A stretch of 64,000 bases of DNA. Source: a gamma proteobacterium symbiont of Stewartia floridana (GTDB lineage: Bacteria > Pseudomonadota > Gammaproteobacteria > Chromatiales > Chromatiaceae). The stretch's first letter is position 1; each line of letters begins with the position of its first letter. The stretch is taken from assembly GCA_003676145.1 (NCBI GenBank), contig NAUB01000021.1, forward strand, positions 124,001-188,000, read 5' to 3'. The translations under genes and the position numbers were made by a program. The notes beneath the pieces were generated by a model. That model was not told the DNA's origin and searched no databases. It saw nothing but the letters and a program-made list of their open reading frames with translations. Positions 17,473 to 26,443 of the stretch are shown piece after piece.

Positions 17473-17919
17473 ATGAATATGAAGTCAGCCAAGATAAACT
17501 GGATTTTGCTGCCCATTCTACTGTTATCAGCCGCAGTCGCTGAAGCAGAGATATTCAAGTGGACCGATGAGCATGGAAAGGTCCATTTCACCGACAAACC
17601 GCCAGCCGATGCTGATGCCAGCGAAGTCAAACTCAAGATCAATACCATCAAAAGTGTCAGCTTTGATCGATCAATCTTCAATTTCGGCAAGAAAGTGGTG
17701 ATCTACAGTACTGAGTGGTGTGGCTACTGTGAGAAAGCCAAACGCTATTTCAAACGGAAAAAGATTAAATATACCGAATACGATATTGAAAAGAGCAGCC
17801 GGGCAAAGCGGCAGTATAAGAAGATGGGGGCTACCGGAGTGCCTGTTATTCTGGTGGGTAACCGACGCATGAATGGCTTCAGTGAAGCAGGCTTTGAGAA
17901 GATCTATAACAATCCGTAA
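17473..17919 (+). CDS. Secreted DUF4124-glutaredoxin fusion protein
   Basis: This is a 148-residue protein with a signal peptide (INWILLPILLLSAAVAEAE). A short DUF4124 module follows (IFKWTDEHGKVHFTDKPP, about residues 27-45), then a glutaredoxin domain (KVVIYSTEWCGYCEKAKRYF, TGVPVILVGNRRMNGFSE). The CGYC pair is the expected redox site and VPV contains the cis-proline. Because of the signal peptide it should act in the periplasm, unlike ordinary cytosolic glutaredoxins. It stands alone between two hairpins. The partner protein is unknown. Confidence 0.88.
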   Translation: MNMKSAKINWILLPILLLSAAVAEAEIFKWTDEHGKVHFTDKPPADADASEVKLKINTIKSVSFDRSIFNFGKKVVIYSTEWCGYCEKAKRYFKRKKIKYTEYDIEKSSRAKRQYKKMGATGVPVILVGNRRMNGFSEAGFEKIYNNP

Positions 17920-18012
17920 TGGATGTCATCGGGTATATATCGACCCGGTGACCCAATAGTTCACTTTCAGGCTTCAAGCAGACCCTTGTTCTGCGTTATG
18001 GTTCTTTAATCA

Positions 18013-18043
18013 GGATGGGCTGGCTCGATTGAACCAACCCATC
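18013..18043. terminator. Possible bidirectional terminator hairpin
   Basis: GATGGGCTGG and CCAACCCATC pair with one mismatch between the convergent ends of the glutaredoxin gene and the nadE-like gene. Neither side has a long T-run, so termination is plausible but not certain. Confidence 0.35.
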
Positions 18044-18057
18044 GTGCTAAAAGGCTA

Positions 18058-19053
18058 CTACAGATTCAACTCAGCGATCGGATCGATCAAATAGGGTTTG
18101 GCATGCAGGTAGTGGGTGGTTTTGCGTTTGTTGTCGATATCCTGCTTGACGAATTTCGCCTGATCTTCACTGATGCCCAGCATTTCCGCCAGCTCTTCTG
18201 CAGTGGCGCCATGGTTATGTGCCCACAAAGCCTTGTCCATCTCCTGGTAGGGCAGGGCAAAGTAGAACTCATCCTGACCCTGGGGCAGGCTGTAGGTATC
18301 GGTGGTGGGAATGGCGTCGCAGATCGAGTCGGGCAGTCCCAGGTGTTTCGCCAGTGCATAGACCTGGGTTTTATAGAGATGGGCAATCGGTTTCACATCG
18401 GCGGAACCGTCGCCGTTCTTGACGAAAAAGCCCTGATCATATTCGAGCCGGTTGGGAGTGCCGACCACCGCATAGTTCAACCGGTCAGCATGATAGTACT
18501 CGATGGTTTTACGAATACGCTGTTTGTAGTTGGTAGCGGCAACGATCTGCAGATACTCCCGCAGGTCCAGGCGCTTCTCCTGGAGATTGCCTGACGGATC
18601 CTGCACCACCAGCATGAAATGGTTGACCTGGCCGTCGATACCGCCTTTGATCACGATCTTGTTTTTCCAACCATCGGTATATTCCGGAAAGGTCTTTTTG
18701 ATCGCTTCATCACGGGCATCGTAACAGCCGATCGCCTCAAGGGTGGAGGCGATGTTGTGCTGGGTGCTCTCAACACCGAGGTGCTGGATCAACTGGCTGC
18801 TTCTGGATTGGGTATCTTCCGCTGAATCCACTTCGGGAAGCTGCATGAAAAAACACTTCTTGGGTCCGATTGCCCGAACCGCAAGTGCCGCCGAGACCGA
18901 GCTGTCGATACCACCGGAAACCGCAACCACCAAACCACGCTTTCTGAGTTTGCTGCGCAACAGTTCACGCATGGTTTCACAGATATGTTCTGCGGCTTGT
19001 TCACGGTCGAAATTGAGAACTTCCGCTTCGTACCGTTCTGAAAAGGATTGCAT
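18058..19053 (-). CDS. NAD(+) synthase-family ATP-pyrophosphatase
   Basis: The 331-residue product belongs to the NadE family, which adenylates a carboxylate and amidates it with ammonia. It carries the PP-loop VVAVSGGIDSSVSAAL (about residues 42-57), TPNRLEYDQGFFVKNGDGSADVKPIAHLYKTQVYALAKHLG and the IPTTDTYSLPQGQDEFYF segment. There is no glutaminase domain, so ammonia must come from outside. It lies on the same strand as an AMP-ligase, an acyl carrier protein and an asparagine synthase. It could be the cell's ordinary NadE, or an amidating enzyme of that set. Homology is sure, substrate is not. Confidence 0.85.
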   Translation of the reverse strand: MQSFSERYEAEVLNFDREQAAEHICETMRELLRSKLRKRGLVVAVSGGIDSSVSAALAVRAIGPKKCFFMQLPEVDSAEDTQSRSSQLIQHLGVESTQHNIASTLEAIGCYDARDEAIKKTFPEYTDGWKNKIVIKGGIDGQVNHFMLVVQDPSGNLQEKRLDLREYLQIVAATNYKQRIRKTIEYYHADRLNYAVVGTPNRLEYDQGFFVKNGDGSADVKPIAHLYKTQVYALAKHLGLPDSICDAIPTTDTYSLPQGQDEFYFALPYQEMDKALWAHNHGATAEELAEMLGISEDQAKFVKQDIDNKRKTTHYLHAKPYLIDPIAELNL

Positions 19054-19213
19054 GCTGATTCTCCCCTTGATTCTGTTTATTACCCATCCGGTATGCGACT
19101 GACAGTGCTACAGGTTAGGTTATGCTAATTTCCAAATGCTTAAAAACTCAATAATTACCGACTGCCTGTATCGTTACCGGTCGCCATCCCAGGGTACTTC
19201 TACAACCTGTCCC

Positions 19214-20752
19214 TTAGTCCTGCTTCTTCTGCAGTTGAAACTTCTGGATCTTTCCCGATGCAGTTTTCGGTAGTTTCGATATGAATTCAATACTCTTCGG
19301 GATCTTGTAGATCGCCAGGTTCTGTTTACAGTGTCGCTGAATCACTTTTTTGTCTGTCTGCTGGGCGTCTTTGGGGACAATGAAAGCCTTGATGATTTCA
19401 CCCAGCATCTCGTCCGGTACCCCGACAACGGCAACTTCCAGGACTGAGTCGAGCTCCTGGATCACCTCTTCAATCTCTTTCGGGCTGATGCGGTTGGCGC
19501 CGCTTTTGATCATGTCCGATGAGCGGCCATCGATGTAGAGATAGCCATCCTCATCGGTATGCGCCAGATCGCCGGTATAGAGCCAGCCATCTTTCAATAC
19601 CTGGGCACTCTTCTGCGTATCCCGCCAATAACCCTGCATGATGTTTTCGCCAGAGGCACAGATCTCTCCGGTCACCCCAGGTGGGGCGACATTACCCTGT
19701 TTGTCCCTCACCTCGATTGTGGTATTGGGTATGGCAATTCCAATCGAACCCCGCTTTTCACGGATCTGTTCCGGCGGCAGATAGGTCAGCCGGGCAGTCG
19801 CTTCGGTCTGACCATACATGATGAAGATCTGGGTCTCGGGTAGAGCCGCCAGCAGTTTGTCGGCAAGTGCCGGGGCCATCGCGCCACCGGCCTGTGTCAG
19901 GTATCTCAGTTTGCTCAGATCGTAGTCGCTCAGGTTGACCCGCCCGAGCAGCAGGGCAAAGGTAGACGGTACCCCGGAAAATCCGCTCACGGCTTCGTTG
20001 GCGATACGTTCCACCACCCGGTGAGGATAGACCAGGTTGTTCTCCAGAATCAGCGATCCACCCACGGCAAGATGTGTATGCAGCACTGAGTTGCCATAGG
20101 AGTAGTAGAAGGGCAGTACATTGAGAATACTGTCCTCGCTGCTGAGTTGCAGATATTGCTGGATCGAATCCACATTGGCACTGAGATTGGCGTGACTGAG
20201 TGTCACCCCTTTGGGGCTGCCGGTGGTCCCTGAGGTGTAGATGATCGAGGCCAGGTCGCCTGGTGAGAGTGGCATCTCGGGCATCGAGCCCTGGTTCTGG
20301 GTTATTCTGCTCCAGGGGGTATGCGCCACTGTCGGCGGTTCCGACTTGGGCGCTGCAACACTGATCAGCTCAATGTCTTGATCCAGTCTGGCGGCGATCT
20401 CGGCAAACTCCCCATGCCCCTGATCGACAAACAGCCAGCCGGCATTGGCGTGGGTGGTCCAGTTGAGGATGTCCCGTGCTTTTGCCTGGGTATTGAGTGC
20501 CACGGTGACTCCGCCAGCTGCCCAGATGGCATAGAATACGGCCGCATAATTCGCCGAATTGGTGACCACCATGGCCACTCTGTCACCCTTTTTCAGGCCT
20601 GCTTCGGCGAGATAGCCGGCAACCTGGGCAATTTTTTCCTGTAGCTGGCGGTAGCTGTATTGGCCGGATGCATCCGCAATTGCGAGTTTGTCCGGGTAGC
20701 TGTCCGCGATCGTCGTGAAACGATCGATCAATGGCAACGCCTCAGCTGTCAC
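19214..20752 (-). CDS. AMP-forming acyl/aminoacyl ligase (ANL superfamily)
   Basis: The 512-residue product activates a carboxylic acid as acyl-AMP and passes it to CoA or a carrier protein. Visible are the P-loop IIYTSGTTGSPKGVTLSH (about 170-187), the A5-like FIMYGQTEATARLTYL, the hinge LYTGDLAHTDEDGYLYIDGR and the C-terminal Lys motif PKTASGKIQKFQL. It begins one base after the stop of the acyl carrier protein gene, which strongly suggests that it loads that carrier. The set resembles ligase/carrier pairs associated with surface-polymer or lipid-like product pathways. The acid is unknown. Confidence 0.9.
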   Translation of the reverse strand: MTAEALPLIDRFTTIADSYPDKLAIADASGQYSYRQLQEKIAQVAGYLAEAGLKKGDRVAMVVTNSANYAAVFYAIWAAGGVTVALNTQAKARDILNWTTHANAGWLFVDQGHGEFAEIAARLDQDIELISVAAPKSEPPTVAHTPWSRITQNQGSMPEMPLSPGDLASIIYTSGTTGSPKGVTLSHANLSANVDSIQQYLQLSSEDSILNVLPFYYSYGNSVLHTHLAVGGSLILENNLVYPHRVVERIANEAVSGFSGVPSTFALLLGRVNLSDYDLSKLRYLTQAGGAMAPALADKLLAALPETQIFIMYGQTEATARLTYLPPEQIREKRGSIGIAIPNTTIEVRDKQGNVAPPGVTGEICASGENIMQGYWRDTQKSAQVLKDGWLYTGDLAHTDEDGYLYIDGRSSDMIKSGANRISPKEIEEVIQELDSVLEVAVVGVPDEMLGEIIKAFIVPKDAQQTDKKVIQRHCKQNLAIYKIPKSIEFISKLPKTASGKIQKFQLQKKQD

Positions 20753-20753
20753 T

Positions 20754-20999
20754 CTATTGGCTCTTGCGTCCGATGAAAGCGACGATATTGTTTACGGAAT
20801 CAAGGTTTTCCGGGACCATCTCCGTATCCTCGACCTTGATGCTGAATTCATCTTCGAGAAAATAGATCACTTCCAGAATACCGGTTGAGTCGAGGATGCC
20901 CTTATCCAGGAAGGAGTCCCCACTATCCAGGGCTGATTGGTCGTCGGTGAACAAATAGTTTTCCAGGATATAGTTTCTGATCTGCGCTTCTGCTGACAT
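20754..20999 (-). CDS. Acyl carrier protein
   Basis: This is an 81-residue acidic four-helix carrier with the phosphopantetheine site DSTG; Ser38 should carry the arm. It has LDKGILDSTGILEVIYFLEDEF, typical of discrete carrier proteins of secondary pathways rather than the fatty-acid AcpP (DSLD). It is followed after one base by the AMP-ligase and lies downstream of the asparagine synthase. An inverted-repeat element occupies the spacer on its upstream side. Confidence 0.92.
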   Translation of the reverse strand: MSAEAQIRNYILENYLFTDDQSALDSGDSFLDKGILDSTGILEVIYFLEDEFSIKVEDTEMVPENLDSVNNIVAFIGRKSQ

Positions 21000-21093
21000 G
21001 GGTATTCCTAAAGGTCTGATAATTGTTTGATGTCGGAATGATACTTTATTAAAAAGCTCAAAAAAACGTTAAATAATCACACGCGACAGTACA

Positions 21094-21156
21094 CTAGTGG
21101 GCCGGCCCGAAGGGAGGCCATCTGATCGTTACATTATTTACCGCGTGGCCCACTAG
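21094..21156. repeat. Inverted repeat between acyl carrier and asparagine synthase genes
   Basis: CTAGTGGGCC (21094-21103) and GGCCCACTAG (21147-21156) form a perfect 10-bp inverted repeat with a 43-base centre. The same GGCCCACTAG end recurs at 57890-57899, next to a copy of the other dispersed repeat. It is non-coding and MITE-like in form, and separates two genes that otherwise look like one operon. Confidence 0.55.
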
Positions 21157-21191
21157 CTCTTATCGGACAATCTCGTGTTAACTGAAGCGAT

Positions 21192-23120
21192 CTACTCTGG
21201 ATTGCCGCGAATAAACTGATCATCAACCAGCATGGTTGAGAGGATACCGACAAAGGCCATATTGTCGCCGAATCCCAACGCCTTGCCTCTGGCGCACTTC
21301 TTCAGCAGCATATTGGTCGCTTTTGGATTGAAATAGCCTGCCTGCTTGATACGCGACTCACTGAACAGCTCTTCCACATAGTCCAGGGGTTTGCCATCCT
21401 TGAAAAATGATTGGCTGTCCGGGGCCCGATAGGGCTGCTTGCTGCGGCTTCGGATGCTCTCCGGTATCAGGCCCTTCATGGTCTTTTTGAGCATGTATTT
21501 CTCATTCAATCCCATGATTTTGTAGCGACTGGGCAGTTTTGCGGCAAACTCAATCACCCGGTGGTCGAGAAACGGGAAACGACCTTCGATGGAGTTGGCC
21601 ATCGCGACCCGGTCACCCTGGGAGCAGAGCAGATAGCCGGCCAGCAGGGTGTGAGCTTCGATATATTGATCCTGGTTAAGCGGTTTCCATTGTTCAATAC
21701 CTTCCGGCAGAATCCTTTCGATGTTGGAGAAACCCACCGCAGGCGCGGCTGCCCGGGCCTCCTCGGAGAAGAACTGCATGATACGCTGGGTCGTGGCCCA
21801 GCGGGGGATATGGGCAAAGAAGGGTTTTTTCAGATGTTCCAGACCCTGCTGAAAAAAGCGCTGGGTAAAGGCGCCACTGGCTGTTGGTGAGTGCTTCAGA
21901 TAGGGGTAGAGACGCTGCAGGATGAGTGGTCGCCACTCGGAGTCCGGGGCGTGGCTCCAGAAGCGCCGGACCTTGGCCTCTTTGAAGATATCGTAGCCGC
22001 CGAATACCTCATCCGCGCCTTCACCGGTCAAAACCACTTTATAGTCCGCTTCCCGCACAGCACCTGAGAGCAGCATCAACGGTGTCGGGGCAGTGCGTAC
22101 GATCGCTGTTTCGGCATGTCTTATGACTCTGGGAAAAGCCTCACCGATATCTGAGCGCTTGCACAATACATGGGTATGGTGTGTGCCCAGGTAATCCACC
22201 AGATCCCGCTGGAAACTGCTCTCATCGAACTCCTCATCCTCAAAGCCGATGGAGAAGGTACGCAGAGGTGTGTCGGTGTAGTTTTTGATCAGTGACGTCA
22301 GTACCGAAGAGTCGAGTCCGCCGCTCAGATAGGCTCCGACCGGCACATCGGAGCGCAGTTGCAGCCGCACCGAGTCGATCATCAGCGAGCGCAGCTCTTC
22401 AGCCCACTCATCGGCTGATTTGTCGTGATCGATCTGCTCGTTGGGGAAGTCCCAATCCCAATACCGATCGATGTGGATCTCACCCTGTTCGATGACCATC
22501 ATGCAGCCGGGCGGCAACACCTGTATGTTGTCGAACAGGGAGTTTGGCGGCAGGGCGCTCCAGAATGTGAAAACCTCCTGCAGAGCAGTGAGATTGACCT
22601 TTTTACTGATCGCGGGATGCGCGAAAAGGGATTTTACCTCTGAGGCGAAATAGAGCCTGCCAGCGGTTTCGGTGTAGAACAGGGGTCTGATACCGGCCCG
22701 GTCCCGGGCAATCACCAATCGTTGCTTGTTGTTGTCCCAAAGCGCGATGGCGAATTGGCCGTTGAGCGAATCGACGAACTTGTCGCCATACTGCTCATAG
22801 AGGTGGACGATAACCTCGGTATCCGAATGGGTATAGAACTGGTGACCCAGTTTCTCCAACTCCTCCCGCAACTCCAGGTAGTTGAAGATTTCACCGTTGA
22901 ATACAACCTGGATGGTCTGATCCTCGTTGTGGATCGGTTGATCACCCCCGGCCAGGTCGATGATACTGAGTCGCGCATGGGCCAATCCAACCCGGTTGTG
23001 GCTAAAGAAGCCATATCCGTCCGGCCCGCGGTGATGGACCGCATGGATCATACGCTCCAGTTCATCCCTGGAGGGTGATGCAGCGTCGGTGAGATTCAGA
23101 ATGCCAGCTATACCGCACAT
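21192..23120 (-). CDS. Asparagine synthase (glutamine-hydrolysing), AsnB type
   Basis: The product is a glutamine amidotransferase that makes an amide from a carboxylate with ATP. The start at 23120 is chosen because the mature enzyme needs Cys2 at its N-terminus (MCGIAGIL); the frame runs 31 codons further upstream. Residues 2 to about 210 are the class II glutaminase, with HHRGPDGYGFF and NGEIFNYLELREEL. Residues about 235-640 are the synthetase domain, with the PP-loop YLSGGLDSSVL and LTGEGADEVFGGYD. At 642 residues it is longer than E. coli AsnB and resembles AsnB-like enzymes of polysaccharide and exosortase-type loci. It begins a minus-strand set with the carrier protein, ligase and NadE-like genes. 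Confidence 0.92.
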   Translation of the reverse strand: MCGIAGILNLTDAASPSRDELERMIHAVHHRGPDGYGFFSHNRVGLAHARLSIIDLAGGDQPIHNEDQTIQVVFNGEIFNYLELREELEKLGHQFYTHSDTEVIVHLYEQYGDKFVDSLNGQFAIALWDNNKQRLVIARDRAGIRPLFYTETAGRLYFASEVKSLFAHPAISKKVNLTALQEVFTFWSALPPNSLFDNIQVLPPGCMMVIEQGEIHIDRYWDWDFPNEQIDHDKSADEWAEELRSLMIDSVRLQLRSDVPVGAYLSGGLDSSVLTSLIKNYTDTPLRTFSIGFEDEEFDESSFQRDLVDYLGTHHTHVLCKRSDIGEAFPRVIRHAETAIVRTAPTPLMLLSGAVREADYKVVLTGEGADEVFGGYDIFKEAKVRRFWSHAPDSEWRPLILQRLYPYLKHSPTASGAFTQRFFQQGLEHLKKPFFAHIPRWATTQRIMQFFSEEARAAAPAVGFSNIERILPEGIEQWKPLNQDQYIEAHTLLAGYLLCSQGDRVAMANSIEGRFPFLDHRVIEFAAKLPSRYKIMGLNEKYMLKKTMKGLIPESIRSRSKQPYRAPDSQSFFKDGKPLDYVEELFSESRIKQAGYFNPKATNMLLKKCARGKALGFGDNMAFVGILSTMLVDDQFIRGNPE

Positions 23121-23345
23121 TTTTTGTTTTTGGTCCTTTATCAATCGGATGTTACAGGGCGGTTGGTTTTGGATGCCTGAGCGCCCTGCGTCAGGGACTT
23201 TAACATGCTCCAAGGGGTGTTGCCGATAGGGTGAGTTGTTAAATCCGGTGTCGGCTGGACTACTTTTATAAAAACAGTGTTTTAGGGCAGATTAAGCGGC
23301 CCTGGAAGGCACTGCGGGTATGCACGACGAATAGTGATTGCCGTA

Positions 23346-25445
23346 TCAGGATGCACCATTGAGATTCATCGGCATGCGGGTTACCGGTTTTCCATGAGCG
23401 GAAAGCAAGGCATTGGCCAGTGCCGGAGCCAGTGGCGGTACCCCAGGTTCACCGACACCACCCGGATCCAGCCGGCTGCGGCTGATGATTACCTCGATGG
23501 GGGGTGTCTCCTTAAAACTCAGGATCGGCGTGTCATGAAAATTGTGCTGTTCGACGCGACCGTTTTTCAACATGATCGGCGGTTTAAGTGCAGCACCCAG
23601 CGCATAGATCACCGAACCCTCCAGCTGGGCTTTGACGGTATCCGGATTGATCGCAACACCGCAGTCGATCACACAGGTGATCTTGCCAAGTTTGAGCTTC
23701 TGCTCATCCAGCCTGATCAGTTCAACAATCTCAGCCACATGGCTGCCAAAACTGGAGTGTACCGCACAACCCAATATCCGCTGTTGATCCTGCTGGTGCC
23801 AGGCGGTGGCCTCCGCTGCCCTTTGCAGAACCGCTTTCAATCTGGCCTCTTTCAGCAGCTTCAGGCGCAGTTCCAGTGGGTTCTTCCCGCCAGCACGGGC
23901 AAGTTCATCAAAAAAGTGTTCAATGGCATAGGCGTTGTAGTGATTGGAGACAGATCGCCAGGGACCGATCGGTACTGGTGAGTCGAGTCGTAGCAACTCT
24001 ACCCGCACATGGGGGATATCGTAGGCCAGAGCGTCCGCGCCATATTTGCCCGACTGCAGACCGGTGATCAGGTGGTGCCAGGCTTGGGGGTTACCGGCCT
24101 CATCCAGGCTGCCCCTCAGTCGATGCTGGGTCAATGGATGATAGTGATCGTGTTGGACATCTTCCTCTCGCGGCCAGATCAGTTGTACCGGGCGTTTCAG
24201 ATGATGGGCGATTTTAACCGCCTGAGTCACATAGTCCTGTTTGATTCGACGTCCAAATCCACCGCCCAGCAGGGGGGTTACAATCTCAATCCTCGCTTCC
24301 AGTTCAGCCTCACTGAGCTCTGGCATCAACGCTTTCAGCGTCTTGACAGCAGTGGTCATGGCGCTGGTTGGGGATTGGGTCGGTGCCCAGATTCTGTATC
24401 GGCCATCTTCAACACCCACCGTGCAGTTCATCGGCTCAGGCGTCATATGAGCCTGGAAGGGGAGTCGATACTCGGTGTCAACGGATTTCAAAGCCGAAGC
24501 AAGCTGAGCGATGGGCTCTCCACGCTCCAGGATCAGAGTCGGTTTCTGTGCGGTTTCGTCACTCAGTCGTTGAATGATGTTGTCGCTGTTCAACTGGCCG
24601 GTTTTGCCTCCTTGCCAATCGATTTTCAGGGCTTTTCTGGCCTGGAAGGCCTGCCAGGTGCCCTGTGCCACAACGACCACACCCTCCTCAAGCGCAAAGC
24701 AGTCGATGATGCCGGGTCTCTGTTTGATCTCCGTGTCGTTGAAGCTTTTGACCCTTCCACCGAACACCGGGGACTGGGCGATTGTGGCATACACCATATT
24801 GGGCAGTTTGGTGTCGATACCATAACGCGCTTTACCATTCAGTTTGTCCGCCAGGTCCAAACGGGTGATCGGGGTGCCAATCAGTTTGAAGTCCTCGGGT
24901 TGTTTCAGTGTTACGCCTTTCGGTACCGGCATCTCGGCGGCCCGCCCCACCAGCTCTGCATAGCTGACTGATTTCGAGGATGGGCGGTGGGTGATGCGGG
25001 AGCGTTGCGCCTGACAGCTGTCGACCGGTGCCTTCAGATACTCGGCACCGGCCGCCAGCAGCATCTGCCTGGCAACGGCGCCGGCTTGCCTCAGGGTCTT
25101 CCAGTTTCTTCTGACACTGCGGCTTCCGCCGGTTCCCTGAAAGCCGTAAGCCGGGTCGAGGGGGGCATGCTCCACCTGAACCTTCTGCCAATCCACTTCC
25201 AGCTCTTCGGCAATCAGCATCGAGAGTGAGGTGAAGGGACCCTGGCCCATCTCCGACTCTGCGATGTAGAGTGTCACCAGGCCATGCGTATCGATTTTCA
25301 ACCAGGCGTTTGGTTTGAACTCTGGTGTGGCATCGGCTTCGGCTACGATTTCGCCACTCCAGGTGATACCCAGCACCAGGGCAGAGCCGGCCGACAGGGC
25401 ACTCTTTTTCAGAAAATCTCTTCTCTCCGGGTTGAACGGTTTCAT
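23346..25445 (-). CDS. Molybdopterin-binding subunit of a xanthine-oxidase-family dehydrogenase (IorB-like)
   Basis: This is the large catalytic subunit of a molybdenum hydroxylase, similar to isoquinoline 1-oxidoreductase beta subunits. The start at 25445 gives a Tat signal (PERRDFLKKSALSAGSALVLG), as expected for the periplasmic type; the frame runs 27 codons further upstream. Visible are the YIAESEMGQGPFTSL and GTGGSRSVRR motifs, PLLGGGFGRRIKQDYV, GPWRSVSNHYNAYAIEHFFDEL, and the C-terminal GVGEPGVPPLAPALANA segment containing the catalytic Glu. Length is 699 residues. It overlaps the iron-sulfur subunit by one base (TGATG). No FAD subunit is present, so electrons probably pass to a cytochrome. 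The substrate is unknown. Confidence 0.88.
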   Translation of the reverse strand: MKPFNPERRDFLKKSALSAGSALVLGITWSGEIVAEADATPEFKPNAWLKIDTHGLVTLYIAESEMGQGPFTSLSMLIAEELEVDWQKVQVEHAPLDPAYGFQGTGGSRSVRRNWKTLRQAGAVARQMLLAAGAEYLKAPVDSCQAQRSRITHRPSSKSVSYAELVGRAAEMPVPKGVTLKQPEDFKLIGTPITRLDLADKLNGKARYGIDTKLPNMVYATIAQSPVFGGRVKSFNDTEIKQRPGIIDCFALEEGVVVVAQGTWQAFQARKALKIDWQGGKTGQLNSDNIIQRLSDETAQKPTLILERGEPIAQLASALKSVDTEYRLPFQAHMTPEPMNCTVGVEDGRYRIWAPTQSPTSAMTTAVKTLKALMPELSEAELEARIEIVTPLLGGGFGRRIKQDYVTQAVKIAHHLKRPVQLIWPREEDVQHDHYHPLTQHRLRGSLDEAGNPQAWHHLITGLQSGKYGADALAYDIPHVRVELLRLDSPVPIGPWRSVSNHYNAYAIEHFFDELARAGGKNPLELRLKLLKEARLKAVLQRAAEATAWHQQDQQRILGCAVHSSFGSHVAEIVELIRLDEQKLKLGKITCVIDCGVAINPDTVKAQLEGSVIYALGAALKPPIMLKNGRVEQHNFHDTPILSFKETPPIEVIISRSRLDPGGVGEPGVPPLAPALANALLSAHGKPVTRMPMNLNGAS

Positions 25446-25927
25446 CAGGATGGTTCCTTCGCACGCATCATTTCGGACGCCTGTTGAATGGCCTGGCGTA
25501 TGCGCGGATAGGTGCCGCAACGGCATAAGATTTGAGACATGGCCTGATCAATCTCGTCCGCGCTCGGATCATGTTTCTCACTCAGCAGGGCATAGGCCAT
25601 GATGATTTGACCGGATTGGCAGTAACCACACTGGGGAACCTGTAACTCAAGCCAGCTCTTCAACAGTGGGTGGTCAGCCTGCTCAGCCAGCCCTTCGATG
25701 GTGGTGATTTTTTTGCCGGCACACTCTGCTGCTGTGATCCGGCAGGCTTTTGCCGGCATGCCATCGAGCAATACCATACAGGAGCCGCAAACGCCGATAC
25801 CGCAACTGTATTTGGTGCCGGTCAGGCCAAGCTGGTCCCGCAATACCCAGAGCAGGGGAATATCGCTTTCTGCCTCAACCCGGTTTGCTGAACCATTGAC
25901 GTGAAGTGTGACTGCCATCAGATCCAT
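25445..25927 (-). CDS. 2Fe-2S subunit of the molybdenum hydroxylase (IorA-like)
   Basis: The 160-residue product has the two [2Fe-2S] sites of the xanthine-oxidase family: a plant-ferredoxin-type N-terminal site (YSCGIGVCGSCMVLLDG) and a C-terminal helical site (PQCGYCQSGQIIMAYALL, LCRCGTYPRI). It should transfer electrons from the molybdenum centre of the following subunit. An in-frame ATG at 25918 is an alternative start. It has no signal of its own and is probably exported with the Tat-bearing partner. The guanine deaminase gene ends just upstream on the same strand. Confidence 0.92.
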   Translation of the reverse strand: MDLMAVTLHVNGSANRVEAESDIPLLWVLRDQLGLTGTKYSCGIGVCGSCMVLLDGMPAKACRITAAECAGKKITTIEGLAEQADHPLLKSWLELQVPQCGYCQSGQIIMAYALLSEKHDPSADEIDQAMSQILCRCGTYPRIRQAIQQASEMMRAKEPS

Positions 25928-25962
25928 TTCTCCCTGGTCGATTGTCAGTATTTATTATTGAT

Positions 25963-26436
25963 TCAGTAATCGGTGCGTTGATCACTGGTTTGCCAGGCTT
26001 TGAACAGCCGCAGGCTTGCCTCGCGCATGATCTGTCGGCTGGGCATCTGGCGTTCCCCGGATGGTTTGCACAGTTCCGCAGCGATCAGACTGTCGTCGAA
26101 TCCGCTGACTGCAGCATCTTCAGCATTGGCGGCGTAGACAAGTCGCTCTATTCTAGCCCAGTAGGCGGCACTGAGACACATCGGGCAGGGTTCACAGGTT
26201 GTGTAGAGTATCGCACCCGACAGATTGAAATTCTGCTGATGCTGGCAGGCTTTGCGGATTGCCTGCATCTCAGCATGGGCGGTGGGATCATTGAGATGTA
26301 CCACCTGATTCCAGCCCGCACCGATGATCTGATTCTCCAGCACGATGACGGCACCAAATGGACCGCCATGTCCCAGCGTCAGGCCCTGCTGCGCCTGTTT
26401 GAGCGCCTGTTCCATGAATCGTTGATCCTGGTCCAC
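25963..26436 (-). CDS. guaD: Guanine deaminase (cytidine deaminase-like fold)
   Basis: The 157-residue protein resembles Bacillus GuaD, which hydrolyses guanine to xanthine with a zinc-bound water. It carries the zinc motif HAEMQAIRKAC, the second part PCPMCLSAAYWARIERLVYAA, and the family-typical SGFDDSLIAAELCKPSGERQMPSRQIM near the C-terminus, which separates it from TadA. It starts eight bases after the ABC permease stop and lies before the molybdenum hydroxylase genes. That order suggests co-transcription and possibly a link to purine oxidation. Confidence 0.85.
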   Translation of the reverse strand: MDQDQRFMEQALKQAQQGLTLGHGGPFGAVIVLENQIIGAGWNQVVHLNDPTAHAEMQAIRKACQHQQNFNLSGAILYTTCEPCPMCLSAAYWARIERLVYAANAEDAAVSGFDDSLIAAELCKPSGERQMPSRQIMREASLRLFKAWQTSDQRTDY

Positions 26437-26443
26437 TGCCTGC

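Noticed and set aside
24009-24971. 320-codon plus-strand frame opposite the molybdopterin subunit
   Set aside because: Composition and lack of motifs show that it is a shadow of the well-supported dehydrogenase gene.
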